A stretch of 64,000 bases of DNA, from contig NZ_JARZHG010000055.1 in assembly GCF_029946505.1 (NCBI RefSeq), positions 1 to 64,000 of the forward strand, read 5' to 3'. The notes beneath the pieces were generated by a model. That model was given only the letters and a program-made list of their open reading frames with translations. It searched no databases and was not told the DNA's origin. The position numbers were made by a program, and so were the translations under genes. This stretch comes from Polyangium sp. y55x31 (GTDB lineage: Bacteria; Myxococcota_A; Polyangia; Polyangiales; Polyangiaceae). Shown here piece by piece: positions 33,126-42,141 of the stretch; the first letter of the stretch is position 1; the number at the start of each line of letters is the position of its first letter.

Positions 33126-34901
33126 TCAACGCTCGCCGGTGAGAAGATCATAGAGGCGCGGCGCGAACGCCTCGGCCACGCAGTGCTCGACCTCGTCGGA
33201 GGTGCCGAACCGTAAGGCCTCCCGCGCGACGGCCTCGGCCTCGACGAGCGTCACGCGCCGGAGCGCCTCCTTGATCTCGGGGATCGCGGCGGCCTCCATC
33301 GAGAAGTCACGCATGCCGAGGCCGACGAGCAGGACCGCGGCGAGCGGATCACTCGCCATCGCGCCGCAGATCGAGACGGGACAACCCCATCCCTCGCCCG
33401 CGCGCACGACGCTGCGGATGAGCCGCAGGATCGCAGGATCGAAGGACGACGCGAGGTAAGCGAGCGAGCGGCTCGTGCGATCGACGGCGAGCGTGTACTG
33501 CACGAGGTCGTTCGTGCCGAGGCTCATGAAGCTCGCCTCCTGCGCGAAGAGATCCACGAGCACCGCGGCCGCCGGCACCTCGACCATGATCCCGAGCGGG
33601 ATGTCGTCCGCGCAGGGCAAACCACGCGCCTTCACCTGCTCGATCGCCTTCTCCAGGAGGACGCGCACCTGCCGGAGCTCGGAGAGGCTCGCGATCATGG
33701 GGATCATGATCTTCACCTCGCCGTATGCGCTCGCCCGGACCATCGCGCGCAGGTGTTCGAGGAAGACCTCGGGCTGCGAGAGCGCGAGGCGCACGGCGCG
33801 TAAGCCCAGCATCGGGTTCATCTCGGGCGGGAGCTTGAGGCTCGAGATGAACTTGTCGCCGCCGATGTCGAAGGTGCGCAGCGTGACGGGCATCGGGCGC
33901 ATCGTCTCCACGACGGCGCGGAAGATCTCGAACTGCTGATCCTCGGTCGGCGGCAGCGATCGATCGATGTAGAGGAACTCGGTGCGATAGAGGCCGATGC
34001 CCTCGGCGCCGTGATCACGGGCGAGGATCGCCTCGGCCGGGAGCTCGACGTTCGCGCGCAGCGTGACGCGCACGCCGTCCTGGGTCGTCGCTTCACGATC
34101 GCGGGAGACCGAGAGCTCGCGCGAGAGCGCGGTGTGCCGCTCGCCGCGCGCGCGCGCCTCGTCGAGGTCGCGCGGATGCGGGCGCACGAGGACGCTGCCG
34201 CGCAGGCCGTCGACGACGACGAGGTCTCCGCCCGAGATCCGCGCGAGCGCGTCGGTCACACCAACGACGGCGGGGATCTCCAGCGCGCGCGCCATGATCG
34301 CGGTGTGGCTCGTCCGCGTGCCGACCTCGGTCACGAAGCCGACGACGGGCTGGTTGATCATCGCCGCCGTGTCCGCGGGCGAGAGGTCGTGCGCGACGAC
34401 GATCGATGGGCCTTCGAGGCGGAGGTGCTGCTGCTCGGGCACGGTCGTGCCGAAGGCGCGCAGGATGCGATCGCCGATGAAGAGCACGTCGTGGCTGCGC
34501 TCGCTCAGGTACGGATCGTCGAGCGCCGCGAGCCGCTTGGCGATCACGTCGGACGCCTCGGCGACGGCCCACTCCGCGGCGCGCTTCTCCTTCTGGATCT
34601 GGTGACGCACGGCCTCGGCGAGGACGGGGTCGCCGGTCATGAGCACGTACGCTTCGAGGATGGAGGCCTCGGCGCTGCGCTCGGTGAGGCGCTGCGACAT
34701 CTCGCGCAGGTCGCGCTGCGCGCGCGCGACGGCCTCCTCGAAGCGCGCGATCTCGGTGTCGACCTCCCCCGAGCCGATCGTGCGCCGCGGGCAAGGCGCG
34801 CGGCTCTTGCCGAAGACGACGACCTTGCCGATCGCGACGCCGGGCGAGCCCGCGATGCCGCGGAGCACGTCACTCGGTTTCGAGGGAGGCTCCGTGTTCA
34901 T
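33126..34901 (-). CDS. ptsI: Phosphoenolpyruvate-protein phosphotransferase (enzyme I)
   Basis: The 591-residue enzyme has the PTS enzyme I order: an N-terminal swivelling domain with the phosphohistidine in GTRTSHTAIMAR near residue 198, then the PEP-binding barrel. The barrel has GIGLYRTEFLYIDR, RTFDIGGDK, EVPAAAVLVD, FMSLGTNDLVQYTLAVDR and CGAMASDP with the active Cys near residue 510. It takes phosphate from PEP and gives it to HPr. The ATG overlaps the stop of ptsH in ATGA. No sugar-specific EIIB or EIIC is nearby, so the pathway is probably regulatory. Confidence 0.95.
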   Translation of the reverse strand: MNTEPPSKPSDVLRGIAGSPGVAIGKVVVFGKSRAPCPRRTIGSGEVDTEIARFEEAVARAQRDLREMSQRLTERSAEASILEAYVLMTGDPVLAEAVRHQIQKEKRAAEWAVAEASDVIAKRLAALDDPYLSERSHDVLFIGDRILRAFGTTVPEQQHLRLEGPSIVVAHDLSPADTAAMINQPVVGFVTEVGTRTSHTAIMARALEIPAVVGVTDALARISGGDLVVVDGLRGSVLVRPHPRDLDEARARGERHTALSRELSVSRDREATTQDGVRVTLRANVELPAEAILARDHGAEGIGLYRTEFLYIDRSLPPTEDQQFEIFRAVVETMRPMPVTLRTFDIGGDKFISSLKLPPEMNPMLGLRAVRLALSQPEVFLEHLRAMVRASAYGEVKIMIPMIASLSELRQVRVLLEKAIEQVKARGLPCADDIPLGIMVEVPAAAVLVDLFAQEASFMSLGTNDLVQYTLAVDRTSRSLAYLASSFDPAILRLIRSVVRAGEGWGCPVSICGAMASDPLAAVLLVGLGMRDFSMEAAAIPEIKEALRRVTLVEAEAVAREALRFGTSDEVEHCVAEAFAPRLYDLLTGER

Positions 34902-35182
34902 TCGGGCTCTCCGAAGCGATCGGCGATGAGCTTGCCGATCGCCGCCACGACCTCCGCCGAGCCCTCGCCGCGCGCCTTCACCTCGATCACGGAGCCGACG
35001 CCGCCGCAGAGCAGGAGCACGCCCATCACGCTCTTCGCGTTCGCCTCCTGCCCGTCGGGCCCCGCGACCGTGACCTCGCACGGATACTTGCCGGCGAGCT
35101 GCACGAGCTTCGTGGCCGCGCGCGCGTGCAAGCCACGTGCGTTGACGATCGTGAACCGCCCCGTCGCGCTCGCGTCGCTCAC
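34898..35182 (-). CDS. ptsH: HPr phosphocarrier protein
   Basis: The 94-residue HPr has the active His19 in NARGLHARAATKL and a regulatory Ser51 in ANAKSVMGVLLL, the position that HPr kinase phosphorylates. Both enzymes that act on it are encoded alongside (ptsI and hprK). It starts at a GTG that overlaps the rapZ stop (GTGA), and its stop overlaps the ptsI ATG. Confidence 0.95.
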   Translation of the reverse strand: MSDASATGRFTIVNARGLHARAATKLVQLAGKYPCEVTVAGPDGQEANAKSVMGVLLLCGGVGSVIEVKARGEGSAEVVAAIGKLIADRFGEPE

Positions 35183-36180
35183 GTCTTTCCCCCTCCGCCG
35201 TCGGGGGGGCGCGGCGCCCCCTCCGCGCCTTCGGTGGCGCTGCGGCCTTGCGGATGTGGATCGGGCTCGGGCTGCGCGGTGTGCTCCGCCCTGCCGACGT
35301 CACGATGCACGACCGAGATGGGTAGCTCCACCTTCCTGCGTAGATTGTCGGCCAAAACCTCGGCGAGCGCCACCGATCGATGGCGCCCTCCGGTGCAGCC
35401 GATGCCGATGGTCAGGTAGCTCTTCCCTTCCCGCTCGTACCGGGGGAGCGAGAACACGAGCAGCGACTCGATCTTTTCGAGAAGCTCGGACGCTTCGGGG
35501 CTCTGCAGGACGAAATCTCGCACCGCGGGGTGGCTCCCGGGCAGCCGCCGTAGCTCCGGGACGAAATGCGGGTTGTCGAGGAACCGCACGTCGAAGATCA
35601 GATCCGCATCGACCGGGACGCCGAACTTGAAGCCGAACGAGACGAAGCGCGTGGACATGCGCGGCGCCTCGGCCTTGCCCGGGCCGAGGTGCGCGATGAT
35701 CTGGCGGCGCAGCTCGTGGACGCTGAGGCGCGTCGTGTCGAGATCGATCGTGGCGAGCGCGCGCAGCGGGGCGAGGCGCTCGCGCTCGAGATGCACGCCG
35801 TCGAGCACGGCGAGCCCGCCGGCGCTGCCGGGCGCGCGCGAGGCGGCGGCCGAGAGCGGGTGTGGCCTGCGCGTCTCGTTGAAGCGGCGGAGCAGCGCCT
35901 CGTCGGTCGCGTCGAGGAAGAGGATGGCCATGTCGCGGCCCTCGGCGATGCGCGTGAGCGTGGGGCAAGCGCCGTCGAGGAAGGCCAACGCGCGCACGTC
36001 GATGCCGAGGCCGATGCGGCGGATGCCGCCGGACTCGCAGGCATCGATCGTGGCGGGCACGAGGGACGTCGGCAGGTTGTCGACGCAGAAGTAGCCGAGG
36101 TCTTCCAGGGCATGGAGCGCGGTGGACTTGCCGGCCCCCGAGAGCCCGGTGACCACGACGACGCGGCTCTTGTCGCTCAT
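35179..36180 (-). CDS. rapZ: RNase adapter/nucleotide-binding protein RapZ
   Basis: The 333-residue protein has a Walker A motif at the start (VVTGLSGAGKSTALHALED), then FCVDNLP and, in the C-terminal domain, SFGFKFGVPVDADLIFDVRF and GIGCTGGRHRSVALAE, all RapZ/YvcJ hallmarks. In E. coli RapZ guides RNase E to a small RNA that controls glucosamine-6-phosphate synthase; the target here is unknown. The last 40 residues are a polar Pro/Gly-rich tail not seen in E. coli. The ATG overlaps the hprK stop in ATGA. Confidence 0.93.
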   Translation of the reverse strand: MSDKSRVVVVTGLSGAGKSTALHALEDLGYFCVDNLPTSLVPATIDACESGGIRRIGLGIDVRALAFLDGACPTLTRIAEGRDMAILFLDATDEALLRRFNETRRPHPLSAAASRAPGSAGGLAVLDGVHLERERLAPLRALATIDLDTTRLSVHELRRQIIAHLGPGKAEAPRMSTRFVSFGFKFGVPVDADLIFDVRFLDNPHFVPELRRLPGSHPAVRDFVLQSPEASELLEKIESLLVFSLPRYEREGKSYLTIGIGCTGGRHRSVALAEVLADNLRRKVELPISVVHRDVGRAEHTAQPEPDPHPQGRSATEGAEGAPRPPDGGGGKT

Positions 36181-37196
36181 CGATCTCGCCTCCCTCCGCT
36201 CATGAGCGCGCCTTCGAGGTTGCCGAAGAACTCGCGCGCGGCGTGGTGCCCCGCGTTCTTGAGCAATTCGTTCCGCGCCGCGACCTCGATGATCGTCGAC
36301 ATGTCGCGCCCCGGGCGGACGGGGATCACGAGCTCGCGCACCTTCACGCCGAGGATCGTGTGGTACCGGTCTTCGAGGCCGAGCCTGTCGTACTCGACGT
36401 CCTTCGACCACTCGACGAGCTTGATCACCACGTCGATGCGCTTGCGCTCGCGGATCGCCGTCACGCCGAAGAGATCCTTCACGTTGAGGATGCCGAGCCC
36501 GCGCACCTCGAGGTGATAGCGGAGCAGGTGCGCGGCCGCGCCGAAGACCATGCCCGGCGGGCGGTAATCGCACTCGACGACGTCGTCGGCGACGAGGCGA
36601 TGTCCGCGCATCACGAGGTCGAGCGCGCACTCGCTCTTGCCGATCGCGCTCGGGCCGGCGAGGAGCACGCCCACGCCGAAGACGTCGACGAGCACGCCGT
36701 GCATGCGCACGCGCGGCGCGAGCCTGTCGTCGAGCAGCGCGTGCAGCGCCGTGATGGTCACGCTCGATCGCTCCGCCGATCGGAGCAGCGGCGTCCCGGA
36801 CGCCTCGGCCGCGGCCACGAGCTCCGGCACCGCGGGGAAGCCGCCCTCCGCGGGGGCTTCGGCCTCGCCGCGCGAGGCGCGCGTGACGATCACGCAGCAG
36901 AGATCACGCGCGAAGAGATCGCGGAGCTTCTTCGCGCGGTCCTCGCCTTCGAGCGTGTGCAGAAACGAGAGCTCGGTCTGGCCGAAGATCTGGATGCGCG
37001 ACGCGGAGATGCCGTGGAAGTGCCCCACGAGCGCGAGGCCCGACTTCTGGATACGCGCCGACTCGATGATCCGATCGAGGCCCGCTTCGCCCGCGACGAG
37101 CTCGAGCCCCACGCCGAGCCCGGGATCGGCGAGGAGCGCACGCACGCTCATCGAGGGGCGCGGGGCCGGCACGCTGCGCGGGACCTCTTCCGTCAC
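36177..37196 (-). CDS. hprK: HPr kinase/phosphorylase
   Basis: The 339-residue protein has the HprK N-terminal domain and a kinase domain with Walker A GPSAIGKSECAL near residue 175-186. LVADDVVECDY and the family signature LEVRGLGILNVKDLFG follow, then VIKLVEW. It phosphorylates or dephosphorylates HPr at Ser. It starts at a GTG that overlaps the ptsN stop. HprK is typical of Firmicutes, where it controls carbon catabolite repression; in proteobacteria it sits in PTS-Ntr-type clusters like this one. Confidence 0.93.
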   Translation of the reverse strand: MTEEVPRSVPAPRPSMSVRALLADPGLGVGLELVAGEAGLDRIIESARIQKSGLALVGHFHGISASRIQIFGQTELSFLHTLEGEDRAKKLRDLFARDLCCVIVTRASRGEAEAPAEGGFPAVPELVAAAEASGTPLLRSAERSSVTITALHALLDDRLAPRVRMHGVLVDVFGVGVLLAGPSAIGKSECALDLVMRGHRLVADDVVECDYRPPGMVFGAAAHLLRYHLEVRGLGILNVKDLFGVTAIRERKRIDVVIKLVEWSKDVEYDRLGLEDRYHTILGVKVRELVIPVRPGRDMSTIIEVAARNELLKNAGHHAAREFFGNLEGALMSGGRRDR

Positions 37197-37672
37197 GGAC
37201 CCCTGCCCTCCTCGGCGGCGATGATCGCGAACGCGTCGGCGCCGCTCGGCGCGAGCAAGAGGCGCTTGCGGAACTCGTCATCGCGCAGCAGGCGCGAGAC
37301 ACGCGCGAGTGTCTTCAGGTGCTCGCCGGCGGCGCGCTTCGGTCCGACGACGGCGAAGAGGATGCTCACGGGCGCGCGGTCGATCGCGTCGAAGTCGATC
37401 GGGTGCGGGCAGAGCAGGACCGCGCCCACGTGCCGATCGAGGCCTTCGAGCCCGCCGTGGGGGATGGCCACGCCGCCGCCCACGCCGGTCGACTGGAGCT
37501 TCTCGCGCTCGACGAGCACGCGCTCGATCTCCGCGACCGGCGTGACGGGGACGAGGCCGCGGGCGAGCAGCTCGGCGATGCGGCGCAGCGCCTCGGGCTT
37601 GGAGCGGACGACGCCCTCGGCCTCGTTGGCCACCGAGACGTGGTCCGCGCTCAGGATCTCGAGAACACCCAT
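37193..37672 (-). CDS. ptsN: PTS EIIA domain protein (nitrogen-type, PtsN-like)
   Basis: The 159-residue EIIA-type protein has the active His72 in GVAIPHGGLEGLD and the usual order of helices (REKLQSTGVGGGVAIPH, then LFAVVGP and HLKTLARVSRLLRD). It should take phosphate from HPr and signal by binding targets, as in the PTS-Ntr system. It opens the chain of four-base overlaps running to ptsI. The gap to hpf upstream is 200 bp and contains two hairpins. Confidence 0.9.
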   Translation of the reverse strand: MGVLEILSADHVSVANEAEGVVRSKPEALRRIAELLARGLVPVTPVAEIERVLVEREKLQSTGVGGGVAIPHGGLEGLDRHVGAVLLCPHPIDFDAIDRAPVSILFAVVGPKRAAGEHLKTLARVSRLLRDDEFRKRLLLAPSGADAFAIIAAEEGRGP

Positions 37673-37795
37673 GATCGTGCCGGGGGGGTTGGGAGAGCGG
37701 GGCGTGCGCCGCCTGTTGCGCCGCGGGGCCGCCGGAGGGGCGCCCGCGCGGCGCTCGGCTGCGCCGTGGAGTCGATCGTTACGTGGTCCCCCCCG

Positions 37796-37840
37796 GTGCC
37801 TCGGCGGAGGCACGGGCGAGCCCTACTACGGAAAGGCTCG
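37796..37840 (-). other. Two small hairpins between hpf and ptsN
   Basis: Two stems of seven base pairs, 37796-37802 with 37807-37813 and 37816-37822 with 37834-37840, lie side by side in the 200-bp gap. There is no T tract. They could attenuate or process the transcript so that hpf and the pts genes are made at different levels. Confidence 0.45.
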
Positions 37841-37872
37841 CCTGGCGAGGGCGTACAGCGTGGAAGTCGCCT

Positions 37873-38232
37873 TCAGTCGCGGGCTCGCCCCTCGGCCGCC
37901 TCGTGGGCCTCGGCCGCGAACTCGGCCGCGCTCGTCCCGCCGCGCTTCTTCGCCATGCTTGCCGTCTTGTCCGCTTCGATCTGGCGATCGAGCTTGTCGA
38001 TGACCTTGTCGATCGAGGCGTACATGTCCTGGCTGCGGACCGTGGCGTGGAACTGCTGGCTGCCCGAGGAGATTCGCACGTCGGCGATGTGATCGAGACC
38101 CTCGACGGACAACGTGACCTGCGCGGTCATGGCTTGACGAAGGAACCTTTGCAGCTTGGCAATCTTGTCATGCGCGTACTGCTTCACCGCGTCCGTGCCC
38201 ACCATGTGTCGGAACGTGATTGCGATGTTCAT
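37873..38232 (-). CDS. hpf: Ribosome hibernation-promoting factor (short form)
   Basis: The 119-residue protein starts MNIAITFRHMVGTDAVKQYA, and VTLSVEGLDHIADVRISS with DMYASIDKVIDKLDRQI follow. This is the S30AE fold of HPF/RaiA. It binds the small ribosomal subunit and silences ribosomes in stationary phase. It lacks the C-terminal dimer domain of long HPF; instead it has a short basic then Ala/Glu-rich tail. AAGGAAG precedes the ATG. It is next to ptsN as in many proteobacteria. Confidence 0.92.
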   Translation of the reverse strand: MNIAITFRHMVGTDAVKQYAHDKIAKLQRFLRQAMTAQVTLSVEGLDHIADVRISSGSQQFHATVRSQDMYASIDKVIDKLDRQIEADKTASMAKKRGGTSAAEFAAEAHEAAEGRARD

Positions 38233-38504
38233 CGAAGGCTTCTTCCTTTCCTTCCGGGGCGAAGCACCAGAGGTGCGCTCGTCACCAGCGCCACCGCTCA
38301 TCGTACCACCGCAGGTCGCGTGGACGTGCGTTGATAAGATGCGCCCGAGGCGTCGCAACGATGCCGGCCCTCGGCTCGTGACCTCCGGCGTGACCACCAC
38401 GTTTGCCGGGCCACGCCTCGTTCCGATCGAGCTGCCGATTCGCCGCATGTCCTCGACGCAACCCACGATGGGGCCCGGACAATCCCACGCGCAGGCTTTC
38501 GCCC

Positions 38505-39212
38505 TCAGGTCGCGGAGTAACGAGAAAGCACGAGCGGGTGGGCTCGAAAACCCTCGGGAGAGGCTTCGAGCGCGATCTCTCCGTCGAGGAGGAGGACGGC
38601 GCGGTCGCAGAGGCGCAGGGCCGCGTCAACGTGATGATCCGAGACGAGGACCGCGGCCCCGGCGTCGGCGAGGGCACGGAGCCGCTCAGCGACGCGCGTC
38701 GCGCCGAGCGGATCGACGGCCGCGAACGGCTCGTCACAAACGAGCACGCGAGGCGCGGCCGTGAGCGCTCGTGTGATCTCCAGGCGCCGCCGCTCGCCGC
38801 CGGAGAGGCGCGCGGCCTGCATGTCGAGCAGGCTGTCGAGGCCGAGATCACGGGCGATCGTGATCACGTCCGGCGCGCCGTGCGGACGGGCGCGTCGGGT
38901 CAGGCCTTCGAAGACGGCGAGGTTGTCGCGGACCGAAAGATCGGGCAGCACGCTCGGCGTCTGCGGGACGTAGCCGAGGCCGCGACGCGCGCGCTCGTAC
39001 AGCGGCAGGCGCGTCACGTCTTCGCCGGCGAGGACGACCTTTCCTTCGAGCGGGGAGAGCTCACCGACGAGCACGCGAAACAGCGTGGTCTTGCCGGCGC
39101 CGCTCGGGCCGAAGACGGCGACGACCTCGCCGGGCCGCGCTTCGAGCGAGGCGCGGTGGAGGAGCGTGCGACCCGAGAGGCGCACGGTGAGGGAGGAAGC
39201 GAGGAGCGACAT
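38505..39212 (-). CDS. lptB: ABC transporter ATPase, LptB-like
   Basis: The 235-residue ATPase has Walker A GPSGAGKTT, the Q-loop VPQTPSVLPDLSVRDNL, signature LSGGERRRLEI and Walker B VLVCDEPFAAVDP. The stretch LPLYERARRGLGYVPQ is typical of LptB, which powers lipopolysaccharide export through LptF/G. Its place upstream of hpf fits the lptB-rpoN-hpf-ptsN order of proteobacteria, except that rpoN is absent. A general branched-chain-type ATPase cannot be excluded. It is divergent from the channel gene with 47 bp between starts. Confidence 0.8.
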   Translation of the reverse strand: MSLLASSLTVRLSGRTLLHRASLEARPGEVVAVFGPSGAGKTTLFRVLVGELSPLEGKVVLAGEDVTRLPLYERARRGLGYVPQTPSVLPDLSVRDNLAVFEGLTRRARPHGAPDVITIARDLGLDSLLDMQAARLSGGERRRLEITRALTAAPRVLVCDEPFAAVDPLGATRVAERLRALADAGAAVLVSDHHVDAALRLCDRAVLLLDGEIALEASPEGFRAHPLVLSRYSAT

Positions 39213-39259
39213 CGAGCGCGACGGAGACGAGCTTAGCGGTGAGCTGGTAGGGTGCGCCC

Positions 39260-40792
39260 GTGGCTTTCCTCTACGCGCTCTGGAAGGAAGCGCTCCTCGC
39301 GCACACGTTCTGGCTTCTCACGGCGCTCGTCATCGCGCTCGTCGCGAGCCGGTTCGACACGTCGAGCGAGCCGCGGCTCCGTCCGCTCGGCTTCTTCCTC
39401 TCGATGCACGTGCTGTCGCTCCTCGGGGCGGCGGCGCTCGTGGTGTCGGGCTCGTCGTTCGTCGACGAGATTCGCATCCCGGCGGCGGTGTTCGGCGGCG
39501 TCGCCTTCGTGGGCGCGGCGGCCGTGCTGCTCTTCCACGTCGTTCTGCCGCGCCTGCGCCTGCATGCGCCCCGCATCGTCGAGGATGTGACGGTGGCGAT
39601 CTTCTCGGTCGTCACGGCGGTGACGATCACGAGCCGCGCGGGCATCAACCTCTCGGGCCTCATCGCCACGAGCGCGGTGCTCACCGCGATCCTCGGCTTC
39701 TCCTTGCAGGACGTCATCGGCAACATCGCCGGCGGCCTCGCGCTCCAGCTCGACAACTCCATCGAGGTCGGCGACCGCATCAAGGTGAACGACGTGAGCG
39801 GGCGCGTCGTGGAGATCCGCTGGAGATACACGGCGATCGAGACGGGCAACTGGGAGACGGTGCTCGTGCCGAACAACGTGCTCATGAAATCCCAGGTGAC
39901 GGTCTTCGGCCGCCGCCAGGGCAAACCTTCGTATCTGCGCCGCGTGATCCATTTCAACGTCGATTTCCGGTACCAGCCTTCGGACGTCATCGACGTGGTG
40001 CGGGACGCCGTGAAAAACGCCAAGATGCCGTTCGTCGCGGAGGACCCCGCGCCGAGCTGCGTGCTCCTCGATCTCGGCGAGTCTTACGGGCGTTATGCAT
40101 TGCGGTACTGGCTCACCGACCTCGACATGGACACGCCCACCGACTCCGACGTGCGCACGCGTATCTTCTTCGCGCTGGAGCGCGCGGGCATGCACCTCGC
40201 CATCCCCGCGGCGTCGGTGCTCGTCACCGAGGAGGCGAGCCGGGCGGCGCAGAAACACGCGAAGCGGCTTTCGAGGCGCAAACACCTGCTCGAAATGGTG
40301 CCGCTGTTCCAGGCGCTCTCGGAGGCGGAGCGGACCGAGCTCGCCGAGCAGCTCAAGTATGCGCCGTTCACGCGCGGCGAGATCATCGCGCATCAGGGCG
40401 ACGCCGAGCAGCATTGCTTGTATCTCGTCGAGGACGGCACGGCGGCCGTACGCATCTCCGAGAACGGCCGGCAGCTCCCGGTGAAGAAGCTCGGGCCCGG
40501 GAGCTTCTTCGGCGAGATGTCGCTGCTCACGGGCACGCCGCGGCTCGCCACCGTGGTCGCCGAGACCGACGTCGAATGTTTCCGGCTCGAAAAAGGACCG
40601 TTTCAGCGCGTGATCGAAAAACGCCCCGAGCTCGCCCGGGAGCTCGCCGCCGTGCTCGCGCAACGGGCCGAGGAGCTACGGGCCGCGCGGGAAGGCGTCG
40701 ATGTGGCGAGCGAGGCCGCGCCGTCCGTCGTGAAGGCGGAGCGGGATCTGTTCGATCGAATTCGAAATTTCTTCGAGCTAGGAGCGCCGTAG
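39260..40792 (+). CDS. MscS-superfamily channel with C-terminal cyclic-nucleotide-binding domain
   Basis: The 510-residue protein starts at a GTG. It has about three hydrophobic helices in the first 95 residues, then the MscS pore helix and beta domain (SAVLTAILGFSLQDVIGNIA, NSIEVGDRIKV, VLVPNNVLMKS). A cyclic-nucleotide-binding domain follows (about residues 345-470) with the phosphate cassette FFGEMSLLTGTPRLATVV, including the Arg needed to hold the nucleotide phosphate. This fusion is known as a bacterial CNG-type (bCNG) channel. It probably opens or closes when cAMP or cGMP binds, in the inner membrane. Confidence 0.92.
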   Translation: MAFLYALWKEALLAHTFWLLTALVIALVASRFDTSSEPRLRPLGFFLSMHVLSLLGAAALVVSGSSFVDEIRIPAAVFGGVAFVGAAAVLLFHVVLPRLRLHAPRIVEDVTVAIFSVVTAVTITSRAGINLSGLIATSAVLTAILGFSLQDVIGNIAGGLALQLDNSIEVGDRIKVNDVSGRVVEIRWRYTAIETGNWETVLVPNNVLMKSQVTVFGRRQGKPSYLRRVIHFNVDFRYQPSDVIDVVRDAVKNAKMPFVAEDPAPSCVLLDLGESYGRYALRYWLTDLDMDTPTDSDVRTRIFFALERAGMHLAIPAASVLVTEEASRAAQKHAKRLSRRKHLLEMVPLFQALSEAERTELAEQLKYAPFTRGEIIAHQGDAEQHCLYLVEDGTAAVRISENGRQLPVKKLGPGSFFGEMSLLTGTPRLATVVAETDVECFRLEKGPFQRVIEKRPELARELAAVLAQRAEELRAAREGVDVASEAAPSVVKAERDLFDRIRNFFELGAP

Positions 40793-41053
40793 GGGCGGGA
40801 GCGGCTGCGGGAGCGAGCTCAGGGATCACGCTCGGGGACGGCGATCGTACCGTCGTGCTCGCATTCGGCCCCCCACCCACCTCCTGCCTCGCGACCCACG
40901 CGTCTTTCGCGTACACGCGGCTTCGCGACCGACATTCCGCTATGCATCGGACAATCGACACGGTATGTAGTCACCGACGCACGCGCCGCGTGCTTCGGTA
41001 GCATGCCGCGGAATCATCCCCTCTATCGATAGGATGTTCGAAAAGAATCGCTC

Positions 41054-41821
41054 ATGAAATCCCCTCTTGCCATGATCCTCGTCACCCTCGCGCTCACCGG
41101 CGCGACCGGCTGTAACAAGAAGGCGCAAGCTCCCGCGACGGTCTGGTACGAGCTTTCTGGCACCGACGGCAACCTCACCGGCTTGACGGTCATCATCGGG
41201 AGTGAGCGGAAGACGTTCGCGAAGGACGCCTATGGGGCCACCACGATCAAGGCGTCGGCGACGCTCCCGGCGACTGGCCCGAGCGTGCTCCCGACGTTGG
41301 CGGTGGAGCTCCCGACCCCGTGCGGGACCAAGACGATCGCCCTCAGCACGAAGGAGACAGCGGCCGAGGAGGAGAGCCAGCGGAAGTCCGAGGGCCATTC
41401 CGTGTACCTCAAGGTGACCCCCAGTTCGCCCATCCCGCGCGCTGTCGACATCTGGATCGACAGCACGGGCGACGTGGCGCTCGGCTCGCTCACGCTGAAG
41501 CAAGGGCAAAACCGCGTCTACGAGCTGGAGTGCCAGCCCTCCCTGGAGCTCCGATCGGGGGGCAACGTCCTCGGACCTCTCCCCAAGGTCGACGGTTCGG
41601 CGACCAAAGCGGTCTTCGTCACGACAAAAGACCAGTGCTACGTGTATCGGGGCGTGTCCTACAGCAAGGACCCGTCCGCTGCGAGCAGCGCTGGCACCAT
41701 CCTCAAAGGCAAGCACGTCTACGAGCTGGACGAGAACGTCGACCACTTTCTCACCCCCGCGCCGTCAGCCACGCGCGGCGAGAGCTACCGCATGGAGCTC
41801 GTCCCCGTCGCGTGCCCTTGA
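41054..41821 (+). CDS. Lipoprotein of unknown function
   Basis: The 255-residue product has a lipoprotein signal (LTGATGC). The mature protein is rich in strands such as YELSGTDGNLTGLTVIIGSE and AVDIWIDSTGDVALGSL. It has a few cysteines (TPCGT, LECQP, DQCYV, VACP) that may form disulfides. I recognise no family. It is a single gene, with 261 bp upstream where no good promoter or frame was seen. Confidence 0.7.
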   Translation: MKSPLAMILVTLALTGATGCNKKAQAPATVWYELSGTDGNLTGLTVIIGSERKTFAKDAYGATTIKASATLPATGPSVLPTLAVELPTPCGTKTIALSTKETAAEEESQRKSEGHSVYLKVTPSSPIPRAVDIWIDSTGDVALGSLTLKQGQNRVYELECQPSLELRSGGNVLGPLPKVDGSATKAVFVTTKDQCYVYRGVSYSKDPSAASSAGTILKGKHVYELDENVDHFLTPAPSATRGESYRMELVPVACP

Positions 41822-42141
41822 GGAGGACGTCACGAAACCGGCTGTCGGCCCCGCGAGTTCCGGTCGAGGAGCCGTCACGCTACCAGGGAGCGCGGGGTTA
41901 GGCGTTCCGATCAGCTCGCCTGTCTCGCCTGGGTAAGGGCCGAAGAGCCGCGCGGTGCGCTCCGCCACCCCAGGGGAGGTAGTGGCCGGATAGCGTCCCC
42001 TGCGAGCGCGCGACGCCCACCGATCCCGCACATCTTCCTGGAGGCAGGCGTCACCGGGTTCGACTGGATCCTGATCCGCGTCGTCGAGGAATGACCCCGG
42101 TTTGAGCTCGGCCCGTTCCGTAAACAGAAGCGAGACGTGCG
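41822..42141. other. Intergenic region with a possible gene remnant
   Basis: These 320 bp separate the lipoprotein gene from the end of the hydrolase gene. A plus-strand frame ending with TGA at 42092-42094 reads IPHIFLEAGVTGFDWILIRV then VEE, which looks like a real protein end. It has no start with a ribosome site and upstream it loses protein character, so it may be the 3' remnant of a lost gene. I see nothing else. Confidence 0.3.

Noticed and set aside
38233-38504. A missed rpoN or other gene between hpf and lptB
   Set aside because: The gap is only 272 bp. I found no protein-like frame in it and no clear -24/-12 promoter.
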